DNA of 64,000 bases, taken from positions 79,116 to 143,115 of the forward strand of contig JBGVCG010000020.1 in assembly GCA_045226255.1 (NCBI GenBank). The letters are read 5' to 3'. This document shows positions 52,256-61,436 of the stretch, in pieces. Below the pieces are notes generated by a model. It did no database searches. It had not been told where the DNA came from and was given only the letters and a program-made list of their open reading frames with translations. A program made the position numbers and the translations under genes. The stretch comes from UBA1181 sp045226255 (GTDB lineage Bacteria; Bacteroidota; Bacteroidia; Bacteroidales; Paludibacteraceae). Every line of letters starts with the position of its first letter. Positions within the stretch are counted from its first letter, which is position 1.

Positions 52256-53881
52256 ATGAGGATAGCCAGAATATTGTTTGCCACGCTGTTAGTGGCGAGT
52301 GCATTCTTATGCGCCCATGCATCGATCAGTTATAGCGACTTACAGAAGCTGCAAACGACCGTGGTCGCCATCGATAGGTTCTACGTGGATACCGTCAACG
52401 CAGAGAAACTGATTGACAACGCCATCAATGGAATGTTGGAGAAACTGGACCCTCACTCAAAATACATTCCAAAGAGTGAAGTGCAAAAAATGAACGAACC
52501 ACTTGATGGAAAGTTTGAGGGTATCGGAGTCGTTTTCCAAATGATGGAAGACACATTACTGGTTATCCAAACAATATCTGGAGGTCCATCCGAGAAAGTG
52601 GGTATTTTCGCAGGCGATAGGATTGTCTACGTGAACGACTCCACCATCGCAGGTGTGAACATGCAGAACACGGACATCATGAAAAGGCTCCGCGGGCCCA
52701 AAGGCACATCCGTCAACGTGAAAGTGCTCAGGCGAGGTGTGAAGGAACTGATCGAGTTTAAGATAATCCGTGATGTGATTCCAATCTACAGCATCGACGC
52801 AGCCTACATGGTGGATGACAAAATCGGATACATCAAGGTGAACAAATTCAGCGAGACCACCTTGCAGGAGTACACCGAAGCGATGGACAAACTCAAGTCG
52901 AAAGGCATGAAATCCCTCATTCTCGACCTGCAAGACAATGGCGGTGGATATCTGAAGACTGCAGTCCAATTGGCAAGCACGGTACTCTCTCCCAACAAAT
53001 TGGTAGTTTACAGCGAAGGTGTTTCACAACCTAGGGAAACATTCAACACAACAGGCAAGCCTAGTTTCGAGAAAGGGGAACTTGTCGTTCTAGTCAACGA
53101 GAGCTCAGCCTCCGCTAGCGAAATCCTTTCCGGAAGTATACAAGACTGGGATAGAGGTTTGATTGTAGGGCGCCGAACGTTCGGTAAAGGATTGGTTCAG
53201 AAACCTGTACCTCTCCCAGACGGATCCCAAATCAGGTTAACCGTCGCACAATACTTCATTCCTTCGGGAAGGTGTGTACAACGTCCATACAAAAACAACC
53301 TGAAAGACTACGACAAGGACTTTTTGGAGAGATACAACAGAGGTGAATTGATGCACGAGGATAGTATATCCTTCCCCGATTCCCTGAAATATTTCACGCT
53401 AGAGAAAAGACGTCCCGTATACGGAGGTGGTGGTATCATGCCTGACTTGTTCGTTCCGTTGGATACGACAAAATACTCGAAATACCACCGAGATCTGGCA
53501 GCTAAGAATGTCTTGAACAACTTCGTACTGAATTATTTGGACAAAAACAGAAGCACATTGGAGAAGAAATACAATGTGAATAACGCCAAGAAAAAAGAGG
53601 CTGGTTTTGCCCAATATAACCAAACATTTGAAATCTCCGACCAAGATCTGAAAGAAGTGACCGAGGCAGGAGAAAAAGAAAAGGTCGAATTCAACGAAGA
53701 GCAATTCAAACAATCCAAGGCGCTCATCAAGAAGCAACTCAAAGCCATGATTGCCAGAGATTTATGGAACACGAACGAGTATTATCAAATCATGAATGAC
53801 GAGAACCCTATTTTCCTAAAAGGATTGGAAGCTCTAAAAAATAAAGACCTTTACAATAAAGGGATGTCTACCAAGGAGTAA
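52256..53881 (+). CDS. S41 family C-terminal processing peptidase
   Basis: The 541-residue protein has a signal peptide (1-22), a PDZ domain (about 82-165: GIGVVFQMMEDTLLVIQTISGG split around the carboxylate-binding loop) and the S41 protease core. The catalytic Ser lies in NESSASASEI (about residue 285) and the Lys in RTFGKGLVQ (about 309). A charged C-terminal extension (about 430-541) is rich in lysine and glutamate. It degrades or trims exported proteins from their C-termini in the periplasm. The gene follows asnA by 57 bases and ends at a strong terminator. Confidence 0.92.
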   Translation: MRIARILFATLLVASAFLCAHASISYSDLQKLQTTVVAIDRFYVDTVNAEKLIDNAINGMLEKLDPHSKYIPKSEVQKMNEPLDGKFEGIGVVFQMMEDTLLVIQTISGGPSEKVGIFAGDRIVYVNDSTIAGVNMQNTDIMKRLRGPKGTSVNVKVLRRGVKELIEFKIIRDVIPIYSIDAAYMVDDKIGYIKVNKFSETTLQEYTEAMDKLKSKGMKSLILDLQDNGGGYLKTAVQLASTVLSPNKLVVYSEGVSQPRETFNTTGKPSFEKGELVVLVNESSASASEILSGSIQDWDRGLIVGRRTFGKGLVQKPVPLPDGSQIRLTVAQYFIPSGRCVQRPYKNNLKDYDKDFLERYNRGELMHEDSISFPDSLKYFTLEKRRPVYGGGGIMPDLFVPLDTTKYSKYHRDLAAKNVLNNFVLNYLDKNRSTLEKKYNVNNAKKKEAGFAQYNQTFEISDQDLKEVTEAGEKEKVEFNEEQFKQSKALIKKQLKAMIARDLWNTNEYYQIMNDENPIFLKGLEALKNKDLYNKGMSTKE

Positions 53882-53901
53882 ATAAAGGCACAAACATACC
53901 C

Positions 53902-53947
53902 AAGGAGGTGAAAGTTAAGGGAGCTATCCCTGCTTTCACCTCCTTTT
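53902..53947 (+). terminator. Terminator after the S41 peptidase gene
   Basis: AAGGAGGTGAAAG (53902-53914) and CTTTCACCTCCTT (53933-53945) form a perfect 13-bp stem followed by TT. Confidence 0.85.
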
Positions 53948-54029
53948 GATTGATTATCATTCCACAAACAAGCATATCACAAACAACCATTTATATTTTT
54001 AATTTACTAATTTTTAATTATTTACCATT

Positions 54030-56027
54030 ATGGAATTTCAAAAAGTCATTAGATGGAAAAGATTCAGTCACAGCCCGTATGCGGTATTCTGTTCTTTGCA
54101 CAAAGTAATCAACATCGGCATCCTCAGCGTCGCCATCATCGCAAACGTAGACGCTAAATCCAACAACACCCATAAAGAAGAGGAAACCCCGGTATACTAC
54201 GAGACCCTGGACGACATAGAAGTGACCGCAGCCAAAGAGGGAATCAGCATAAACGGGCCCGACGCGTTCACCCACACCATCGAGCAGAGGAAGATTCAAA
54301 CAGCTCCCCAACCATCGGTCAACGACATACTCAAGCAAGTACCAGAAGTAGATGTCCGACAACGCGGCTCATTCGGTGTACAAACCGACATCTCCATAAA
54401 AGGAGCCACACCCGAGCAAAGCAAAATCAGCTTGAACGGTATTAACATCTCCTCCCCACAGACAGGGCACTTATCAGCCGATTTCCCCGTATCGATCAGG
54501 GCTGTCAGGCAGATAGAAATATCAGAAGGGAAAGGAGAAAACGATGCCATCAACATCGTAGCGAACCCTGACACCATCAACGGATACGAGACAACCGCCC
54601 ACGCAGGTCTCTGGGGCACTTTCGGGGTCGACAACATCATCAATATCCACACCCCCAGACATGCCCATCTCATCAACGGTGCATTCTACCGTTCCGACGG
54701 AGCGACGATCAACAGTGATTTTAGGATAGGGAACCTCTACTACATGGGGCAAACCAACGACTCGCCTTTCCATACAGAATGGCAAATAGGTTATAGCAGG
54801 AAAAGCTTCGGTGCGAACACATTTTACTCGCCCTCCTACGACAATCAATGGGAAAGAACCAACAGGCTACTCTCTTCAGCTAAAATAGAGACATATACCC
54901 CCGTGAACTTCTCCGCCCAATTTAGTTGGTGCAGAGACTACGATCATTTCCAACTGGTCAGAAACGAACATTTCGGGGAAAACTACCATCGGACGGACGC
55001 ACTATCCATCTCGCCCGAACTGAAAAAACATTGGGGGAAAGGTATCAGCACACTGAAATTCAACTACCGTCACGAGAGGATCCATTCCACCAATTTAGGG
55101 ATTCCCACGATCGATTCGACCAAGATATTCGGATCCAATCAATACTACAAGAAAAGCCAAAACCGGGAAACTTTTGAAATACACGTAGAACATCAACACA
55201 AAATAAAGAGATGGGGATTCGACGCAGGTCTACACTACACACAAGCCAAAGATATCGACCACAGGCATGCTTTCCTGCCATTTTTCAAAACCACCTACAC
55301 GCTGAGGAAGACACGAATCTCCCTTTCACTGAACAATGCCATCAGAATCCCCTCCTTCACAGATCTTTTTTACAAGAGTCCAGTCAACATAGGCAACATC
55401 GGGTTGAAGAATGAAAAAAAGACGACAGGACAACTAACCGTCAAGCATAATCGGAAGGGATTTTACAACGAAGGCTTCATATTTCACACCATTGGAAAAG
55501 AAATGATCGATTGGGTCATGTATACCTCAAACGACACATACCACTCCGCCAACTTTGGTCTGAGGAACACAGGATTCGGCTACCACGCAGAAATAAAACT
55601 GTCAGACATCTCCCCACGGATACCTATCCGATTCGGACTAGGATACCAGCATATTTGGCAAAAAAGGAAGGATGATGTCTACATCTACAAATCGATGTAT
55701 GCGCTAGAGTACCTGCGGAATAAAATAACAGCGGACGTGACCATACAACCCATCCAGGCATTAAACATCCGATTCGATACAAGATTCATCGAAAGGATTG
55801 GGAATTATATCCTATACGAAAACCATACTAGCACAGGCAATCTGCAACCATACAAGCCCTATTGCATATCTGACTTGGAGATAAGTTACCGGACAAAATG
55901 GGGCAAGTTATTCACGACCATCAACAACCTATTCAATAAGAAATACGTTGACTTCGGGAATGTCGCACAAGCCGGATTTTACGGACAGATAGGTATAAGC
56001 TATCATATTGGGAAGGAAAGAAACTAA
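54030..56027 (+). CDS. TonB-dependent receptor (BtuB/siderophore type)
   Basis: The 665-residue protein has an unusually long signal region: a basic stretch of about 25 residues (MEFQKVIRWKRFSHSPYAVF) before the hydrophobic segment NIGILSVAIIANVDA. A plug domain follows (about 65-180: LDDIEVTAAKEG, VNDILKQVPEVDVRQRG, TDISIKGATPEQSKI, LNGINISSP) and then a 22-strand barrel ending QIGISYHIGKERN. It imports a substrate at the expense of TonB energy. Cobalamin or an iron chelate is plausible, but no binding-protein or transporter gene adjoins it. It has its own unit with a terminator after it. Confidence 0.92.
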   Translation: MEFQKVIRWKRFSHSPYAVFCSLHKVINIGILSVAIIANVDAKSNNTHKEEETPVYYETLDDIEVTAAKEGISINGPDAFTHTIEQRKIQTAPQPSVNDILKQVPEVDVRQRGSFGVQTDISIKGATPEQSKISLNGINISSPQTGHLSADFPVSIRAVRQIEISEGKGENDAINIVANPDTINGYETTAHAGLWGTFGVDNIINIHTPRHAHLINGAFYRSDGATINSDFRIGNLYYMGQTNDSPFHTEWQIGYSRKSFGANTFYSPSYDNQWERTNRLLSSAKIETYTPVNFSAQFSWCRDYDHFQLVRNEHFGENYHRTDALSISPELKKHWGKGISTLKFNYRHERIHSTNLGIPTIDSTKIFGSNQYYKKSQNRETFEIHVEHQHKIKRWGFDAGLHYTQAKDIDHRHAFLPFFKTTYTLRKTRISLSLNNAIRIPSFTDLFYKSPVNIGNIGLKNEKKTTGQLTVKHNRKGFYNEGFIFHTIGKEMIDWVMYTSNDTYHSANFGLRNTGFGYHAEIKLSDISPRIPIRFGLGYQHIWQKRKDDVYIYKSMYALEYLRNKITADVTIQPIQALNIRFDTRFIERIGNYILYENHTSTGNLQPYKPYCISDLEISYRTKWGKLFTTINNLFNKKYVDFGNVAQAGFYGQIGISYHIGKERN

Positions 56028-56032
56028 AAAGG

Positions 56033-56065
56033 AAAGGGTTGCGGTAAGACATCGCAACCCTTTTT
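56033..56065. terminator. Bidirectional terminator
   Basis: AAAGGGTTGCG (56033-56043) and CGCAACCCTTT (56053-56063) form an 11-bp stem. T-runs occur on both strands (CCCTTTTT on +, CCTTTTT on -), serving the receptor and the beta-helix gene. Confidence 0.87.
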
Positions 56066-56084
56066 CCTATAATACTTTACCGAT

Positions 56085-57821
56085 CTACTGATTAGGATCT
56101 ATAATCAAATCCTTACTTACGGTATTACCGTTCGTCAACGTGTTCCAAATAACGATTTTCCCATCAGGGTTCACCTCCATTTTCTTTATGTCAATCACAC
56201 TGTTATTCTGGAACTGATGACTGATTTTCCCGAAATTACTACCATTGTCCTTGATTGTGAACCGGCCCGTACTACCAGTAACCGCAGCAGCGACAGTCTC
56301 CGCCTTACAATGGCTAAAATCGTTTGCGTTAGAATTAATCACACCAGCGCCGTTATTACTTGTATTGTATATACGGAAGATAGTCTTCTCGTAAGAAGAA
56401 ACGGCTTGATTCACCTCTATACTATCAACCACCACATTGTTGGAGAAATTGAAATTCGAGCCTCGGTTATTTCCCTCCCTAACATAAATGATGGCAGATC
56501 CTGGCAAAGGAGTATTCTGGTATCTCTCCAGACGAGCGCCACGAGAGAACGTGTTACCCGAAATGTTTATGCAGTTGATACTTGGAGTATACATCTCCGA
56601 AGGAACAATCATATTATTCGCATTGTTCTCGTTATACAACATAATGCAACTATGCACGGCAGCGTCGAAGATACTATTTTCAACATTTATGATCGTAGAC
56701 GCCTCATCTATAATAAAATGGATAAAGTTGAACTCGAATCTACAGTTGATGAATTGAACCATACCCACTCTCTTAATTTTGACACCACCGCCCACATTAC
56801 GAAGCGTATTCGGATCAGCATCCGTCACCTTACGGTCAATCCAATTGTAGTTGTGCATATTAGAATTGAAGTGGCAATCTTGGCAGATGAAATCCGAAGT
56901 ATAGACCGTATACATACCAAAACGGCAAAGGCTAAAATAGGTACTCCTGATTTTCTCGATGTATCCACCTATCGCCTTAAGACCGTAAGTGAAACCTGCG
57001 ATGGAACAATCCACAACAGCAGTCAATGAACCTGCATTGGTTTTCATGAAAATACCACAAGTCTCAAGACCCTCGTTAGGATTACCTCCTCCATAAAGAT
57101 TCTTATTGCCCAAGATACTTACACCGAACAGATTCAAGCTACCCTTCCCATTCTCAGAGAACTTCACCGCAGTAATATTCGAACTAGTCTGGATACCATA
57201 CTCGGCATTATTGAACATGTTCGCATACACGCTTTCGGTCCAATCCAAACCTCTGATCGTCACACCATGGGTGATCACAACACTTTTATTGATCGGATAG
57301 ACCGCATCCAAGACAAGCGTCTCAGGAATAATGTCCAAGACCTGATTAATAATGGTTGAATTGTCCTTGTTGCTCACGTCCGCACCGAACCATGACAAAA
57401 CGACCTCTTTATTGATAAGCGTTCCTTTGAATGTGACACCGGTAAACTTCACCAAACCCTCCACATACGTGTTATCGAAGGTGATTGTACCATTGGTGAT
57501 ACTACCGCCATTGAATCGAAGGACCGCATTCGCCGGCAACGTAAGAGCAGCACCATTTAAGTCTATCTTATCCTGAATTTCATAAATCGTATTCTTCTGG
57601 GAAAACTGGCTAGTCAAAGAAGAGGAGGTGTTGACCAGCACATAACCATAACTACCATCGGTGTATGGTCGATTCAGAATCAATTTATCAGAAAGATCGG
57701 TCGGCACTTCAGCCTCCGCCTCTGTCCGCTCCTCTGCAATCGGATTATTATCCGCACTACATCCCAAAAATGCCAAAAGAATCATTAATGGATTGAAAAA
57801 AAGAAACACTACTTTTCTCAT
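56085..57821 (-). CDS. Right-handed beta-helix lipoprotein (pectate-lyase-like fold)
   Basis: The 578-residue product starts at ATG 57821 with a lipoprotein signal (MILLAFLGC, Cys about residue 22). From about residue 80 it shows short repeated beta-helix turns rich in Asn and Gly ladders: VLRFNGGSITNGTITFDNTYVEG, VVDCSIAGFTYGLKAIGG, MVQFINCRFEFNFIHFIIDE and ENSIFDAAVHSCIML. This fits parallel beta-helix proteins such as pectate lyases, tail spikes or mannuronan epimerases. No catalytic Asp cluster could be fixed. Asn-rich C-terminal parts suggest a surface-anchored glycan-binding protein. It stands alone between a terminator and an AT-rich gap. Confidence 0.8.
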   Translation of the reverse strand: MRKVVFLFFNPLMILLAFLGCSADNNPIAEERTEAEAEVPTDLSDKLILNRPYTDGSYGYVLVNTSSSLTSQFSQKNTIYEIQDKIDLNGAALTLPANAVLRFNGGSITNGTITFDNTYVEGLVKFTGVTFKGTLINKEVVLSWFGADVSNKDNSTIINQVLDIIPETLVLDAVYPINKSVVITHGVTIRGLDWTESVYANMFNNAEYGIQTSSNITAVKFSENGKGSLNLFGVSILGNKNLYGGGNPNEGLETCGIFMKTNAGSLTAVVDCSIAGFTYGLKAIGGYIEKIRSTYFSLCRFGMYTVYTSDFICQDCHFNSNMHNYNWIDRKVTDADPNTLRNVGGGVKIKRVGMVQFINCRFEFNFIHFIIDEASTIINVENSIFDAAVHSCIMLYNENNANNMIVPSEMYTPSINCINISGNTFSRGARLERYQNTPLPGSAIIYVREGNNRGSNFNFSNNVVVDSIEVNQAVSSYEKTIFRIYNTSNNGAGVINSNANDFSHCKAETVAAAVTGSTGRFTIKDNGSNFGKISHQFQNNSVIDIKKMEVNPDGKIVIWNTLTNGNTVSKDLIIDPNQ

Positions 57822-58213
57822 TATCGTATTTTTATCATTTATTATCCAGTAAAAAACACTCATACCGTCAAGAACCACTAAATAGCGGCTCAAGTTTTCA
57901 TCCCGTTCTCAAATACCTTTAGGACACTGATATTCGTAAAAATAACAAGTCTAAAAAGACATTCAAATAGATACTAGAATTAGGATATTACACAATCGAA
58001 TCGAATTCGAAGATACCTCTATTACTAAATCATCACAAAGATAAACAAATAAATGAAAAAACATATAAAAATATTACCGTCGTTTTTTTACGATTAATTA
58101 TTTTAGTCATGGCAGTCTCCAGAACCATATGCAACACTTATGCTCTAGACCACACATCGGGAACTAGCGCAATTCCTCTCCCGTCCTCCAATAAAGCCCT
58201 AAGAATTACTCTT
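57822..58213. other. AT-rich intergenic region
   Basis: No gene is visible in these 390 bases. A TATCTTTG box on the minus strand at 58043-58036 could serve the beta-helix gene with a leader of about 205 bases, but its -33 partner is missing. Confidence 0.45.
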
Positions 58214-59698
58214 TCACATCGATAGGCCACGCTTCTTTATTTTGGCAGTTTTCTTCAACGAAGATTTTTCCAGCGCAACCGTTTGTTTCTGAGGAGACAG
58301 CCTTCCCACGCCACCCGCCACGACGCAGTTCAAATCCTTATCCAATTTCACATGAGTCTGCTTGTAGGCGATGGCCTCACCATTCAAGAGGCGTTTCCGT
58401 TCCGTATCGCCCAAGCTCATCTTGTCCAAGACAGCGTTGAGACTCTCTTTCGGTTGTGCGAGGAAGAGGTTAGCCTTATTCCCCATCATCATCAGTTTCG
58501 CCATACGACCATCCTTCATCTGTAGTGGTTCGGTCAGTTTCCCATTCTGCGCCATACGGATCTTTCGGACCGCCTCGTCGGTGAACACATCGTCTAACCT
58601 ACATTCCAAACGCTTACCACCCGGAAACGACAGTGCGATGCGTTCCAATGACTGAAAGTCACGAGGCTTCAAATCCTCCGACTCCATCTTTTTCTGGCAA
58701 TCCATGTTAAAACGACTGATACACATCACATCCACCAGATCCTGCGCTCTCACATCAATTTCATTATGCGGACTTCCCTTTGCATAGTCATCGATCTTAC
58801 GTGAAAGATTCTGAGGAACACCCTCCACCTTCTCCTGCTCAGAGAATGACATAACACTAAGATTAGTATGTTCCAAAAAGCCAGACGTCTTTGTAGACGA
58901 GAGCTCCGTATGCACATTTCCCAACACCAAAACATTATCTACATTCTCCCTATATTTTATTTCCAGATCAAGCCTACGATTCAACTCGTCATATAGAGGA
59001 GAAGGAACCCTACCATGACGATGGATAGAATCCTTTATCCTTCCCTTGAAACTTAGGATACTCGCATCCAACTTCTTCAAGTTCTTTTGCGCCTTTTCCA
59101 CATCTTCTCCATGGGGTGAATTTTGAATAATATCCAATGTATCCAGCTTAGCCTTCTGTGCGCAGAATAAGTTACGGCGATATTGTAACTGTCTAACACG
59201 AGAAATAATACCAACAGACTCTCTCGGGGTAACCTCATAATGGTTCAGAATCTTTGAGATACTCTCATTCTCAAATTTCGCACGTTTCAGCCCTCCACGT
59301 TCTATCAGTTCTTGGAAACGATTCAAGGGAAGATAATAACGAGGCAAGCCCCCCTTCCCATATGCGGGATTCTCCGTCGACACACATTTTTCAAACTCGA
59401 CGTTTTCACGCAATCTATACGAGGCCAAAACAGCCTTATACGTACATTTCATCGAATCTCTCGACAACGTAGGAGCCAACTGCAACATACGGTTCAATTC
59501 CGCCGCATCATCTCCAACCATCTTCAATGCTCTAGTCGGGAATAAAAACTCACAGGGGCGAACCCTGCCCTTTTCATCGATCAGGACAAGGGAACATAGC
59601 TCATGACCAGGTTTCAACTCAACTTTTTCATACATATCTATGCCAGGATACCGATCTCCACCTTGCCATTCCGCGGCCGATTTGATTTTATCTTCCAT
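58214..59698 (-). CDS. Orphan 494-residue cytoplasmic protein
   Basis: I do not recognise this protein. It starts at ATG 59698 (MEDKIKSAAEWQGGDRYPG). It has no signal peptide or membrane segment, and is rich in Lys, Arg, Glu and Leu. A helical middle part (about 165-260: VRQLQYRRNLFCAQKAKL) may form a coiled coil. The C-terminal part has a block LSLGDTERKRLLNGEAIAYK-like followed by VKLDKDLNCVV, which loosely recalls DUF3945 proteins of Bacteroidota conjugative elements; this is a weak resemblance. The tail is very basic (KKTAKIKKRGLSM). It has a good promoter, so it is expressed. Its position next to the kinase/Thg1-like pair may mean an accessory island. Confidence 0.6.
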   Translation of the reverse strand: MEDKIKSAAEWQGGDRYPGIDMYEKVELKPGHELCSLVLIDEKGRVRPCEFLFPTRALKMVGDDAAELNRMLQLAPTLSRDSMKCTYKAVLASYRLRENVEFEKCVSTENPAYGKGGLPRYYLPLNRFQELIERGGLKRAKFENESISKILNHYEVTPRESVGIISRVRQLQYRRNLFCAQKAKLDTLDIIQNSPHGEDVEKAQKNLKKLDASILSFKGRIKDSIHRHGRVPSPLYDELNRRLDLEIKYRENVDNVLVLGNVHTELSSTKTSGFLEHTNLSVMSFSEQEKVEGVPQNLSRKIDDYAKGSPHNEIDVRAQDLVDVMCISRFNMDCQKKMESEDLKPRDFQSLERIALSFPGGKRLECRLDDVFTDEAVRKIRMAQNGKLTEPLQMKDGRMAKLMMMGNKANLFLAQPKESLNAVLDKMSLGDTERKRLLNGEAIAYKQTHVKLDKDLNCVVAGGVGRLSPQKQTVALEKSSLKKTAKIKKRGLSM

Positions 59699-59748
59699 AG
59701 TCAATATAATTTTAACGATTCAACGATTTGATACTTGTAATTTTATGG

Positions 59749-59778
59749 CAAATATACACATTTTACATATATAAACAA
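59749..59778 (-). promoter_or_regulatory. Promoter of the orphan 494-residue protein gene
   Basis: TATATTTG (59756-59749, minus strand, followed by C) is preceded after 19 bases by TTG (59778-59776). Close to consensus. Confidence 0.68.
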
Positions 59779-60012
59779 TATTTTATGTAATAAATACATT
59801 GTAATTAATGTAATAAATTGGTAATCAATAAATATAGAAACACGAATTTAAGGAAAGAAGTAACGTTTCTGAGCCCCATAGGGGCGATAACAGCAAAGGC
59901 AAGGTGAGTCACCCCTGTACGGAAACGTAGTGTGACAGTGGAAACCAAAAGAAAAATGATGAGAAGAGGAAATAAAAAACCGTCTACGCAAATAGATCGC
60001 GCAGACATAATG

Positions 60013-60020
60013 TATATTTG
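60013..60020 (+). promoter_or_regulatory. Promoter -7 box of the kinase/Thg1-like operon
   Basis: TATATTTG followed by C is a full -7 match, 49 bases before the ATG at 60069. No TTG is present at the expected -33 place, so an activator or weak expression is possible. Confidence 0.5.
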
Positions 60021-60068
60021 CCATTAAAAAGCAATTGGATTTATATAACCGAAGAGAAAACAAAGATC

Positions 60069-60539
60069 ATGACGCAAATGCCTTTCCAACTAAAGACGGC
60101 CAAACAAATGATTGTTTTCATTGGCATCCAAGCCAGCGGAAAAACATCTTTTTACCGCAGTTTCTTGGAAGGGGCTGGATACGTTCATATCAATCTAGAC
60201 ACTCTGCACACACGCAACAAGGAGAAATTGTCCATCCAAGCCTGCTATACGAATGGACAATCGTTTGTGGTCGACAACACGAATCCTGAGAAGGCGGACC
60301 GGGCAAGGTATATCCCCGACGCACGGGAGCATGGCTACGAGGTGATCGGCATATTTTTCCAAAGCATACTGAAAGATTGCATCTCACGTAACGAAATGCG
60401 GGAGAATAAAGTTCCCCAGATAGCTATTCCCGCAGTGCAAAACAGATTGCAGATGCCGGAATATGCAGAAGGGTTTGACCAATTATATTTTGTGAGAATC
60501 GAGCAAGATGATTTTTTAATTACAGAATGGAGAGGATGA
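60069..60539 (+). CDS. PNKP-like polynucleotide 5'-kinase (P-loop)
   Basis: The 156-residue protein has a Walker A motif GIQASGKTS (Lys25), then YVHINLDTLHTRN, whose Asp44 sits where T4 Pnk and human PNKP have the general base, then VVDNTNPEKADRARYI, which matches the PNKP signature DNTNP..xxRARY, and a lid arginine segment ISRNEMRE. It lacks the phosphatase domain of PNKP. The expected reaction is ATP-dependent phosphorylation of a 5'-OH on RNA or DNA. ATG 60069 is chosen; an upstream frame overlaps the promoter. Only 3 bases separate it from the Thg1-like gene, so both are made together and may act on the same RNA end. Confidence 0.85.
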   Translation: MTQMPFQLKTAKQMIVFIGIQASGKTSFYRSFLEGAGYVHINLDTLHTRNKEKLSIQACYTNGQSFVVDNTNPEKADRARYIPDAREHGYEVIGIFFQSILKDCISRNEMRENKVPQIAIPAVQNRLQMPEYAEGFDQLYFVRIEQDDFLITEWRG

Positions 60540-60542
60540 GAC

Positions 60543-61331
60543 ATGGATTTTAATACGCTGGATAAACAAATGCGCCGTTTTGAGCAGTCAATCGACCGTA
60601 CGATACTGGAGGGCGTGTATATTGTCGCACGTCTGGACGGCCACGGGTTCTCCCGTCTCACGGAGAAGGAATGGAGCTTGGAGAAACCTTTTGACATACG
60701 ATTCCATGAAGCGATGACCGCAACCCTCAAGCATTTGATGCTTTGTGGGTTCCATATCATGTACGGATATACGCAGAGTGATGAAATATCACTGCTATTT
60801 CACCTCGACGAGGATCGATTCGGACGCAAAGAGCGCAAACTGATATCGCTTCTTTCGGCTGAAGCGTCGGTCGCATTTTCCACTCACATAGGGCACATGG
60901 CGGTGTTCGATTGCAGACTTGTGCCTCTTCCCAACCTCGACTATGTGATCGATTACTTCAGATGGCGTCAAGAAGACTCCCACCGTAACTCGCTCAACGC
61001 ACACTGCTATTGGCTATTTCGCAAGGAGGGCATATCAGCCAGTAATGTTCAAAAAAGGATTGCCGGATTATCCATCGAAGAGAGAAACGAGCTTCTTTTC
61101 AGCCATGGCATCAATTACAATGATTTGCCACTGTGGCAGCGACGTGGTATAGGAGCCTATTTCATAGACAAAGAGAGAGTAGGATACAATCCAGTAACCA
61201 AAACCCAAAACGTATGCGTTAGACGCTCGCTTTTCGTGGAGGAGGAACTCCCCATCGGCGAGAAGTATGCAGATTTCATTCAATCACTAGTAAAAAAGAA
61301 CAGCCAAACCTGCGAAAATTTTGAATTTTGA
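60543..61331 (+). CDS. Thg1-like protein (3'-5' RNA polymerase / tRNA-His guanylyltransferase family)
   Basis: The 262-residue protein carries Thg1 family blocks: VARLDGHGFSRLTEK (metal Asp32), YGYTQSDEISLLF (Asp80, Glu81), YFRWRQEDSHRNSL (the WRQxDxHxNxL signature) and NELLFSHGINYNDLPLWQRRG. These match human Thg1 over most of the length, including both metal-binding sites. Thg1 adds G-1 to tRNA-His; bacterial Thg1-like proteins mostly extend truncated tRNA 5' ends in the 3'-5' direction using the opposite strand as template, after 5' activation. The partner kinase 3 bases upstream suggests repair of ends with 5'-OH. The C-terminus ends in a low-complexity NFEF stretch that overlaps a TTTTGAATT direct repeat. 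Confidence 0.9.
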   Translation: MDFNTLDKQMRRFEQSIDRTILEGVYIVARLDGHGFSRLTEKEWSLEKPFDIRFHEAMTATLKHLMLCGFHIMYGYTQSDEISLLFHLDEDRFGRKERKLISLLSAEASVAFSTHIGHMAVFDCRLVPLPNLDYVIDYFRWRQEDSHRNSLNAHCYWLFRKEGISASNVQKRIAGLSIEERNELLFSHGINYNDLPLWQRRGIGAYFIDKERVGYNPVTKTQNVCVRRSLFVEEELPIGEKYADFIQSLVKKNSQTCENFEF

Positions 61332-61436
61332 ATTAAGAAACGCCAGTTCGACGTGGTCAATTTTGAAACGCATATCCCCATGCGATACGCACGTCCCCAA
61401 TCCAGAAGGGATGGAAACATCACAGGCAGGGACGTC

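Larger units (their letters stand above)
59699..60068. other. Divergent intergenic region between the orphan gene and the kinase gene
   Basis: This 370-base region contains back-to-back promoters (59749-59778 on -, 60013-60020 on +). The middle (59780-60010) is AT-rich at left and then more mixed, with no credible gene on either strand. Confidence 0.5.

Noticed and set aside
59805..60063. Short minus-strand open frames in the gap before the kinase gene
   Set aside because: No conserved-looking sequence, no promoter or initiation context, and they overlap the plus-strand promoter region.
60069..60539. Reading of the kinase as a zeta-type toxin or small-molecule kinase
   Set aside because: The DNTNP...RARY and INLD motifs match the PNKP kinase family, and there is no small antitoxin gene upstream.
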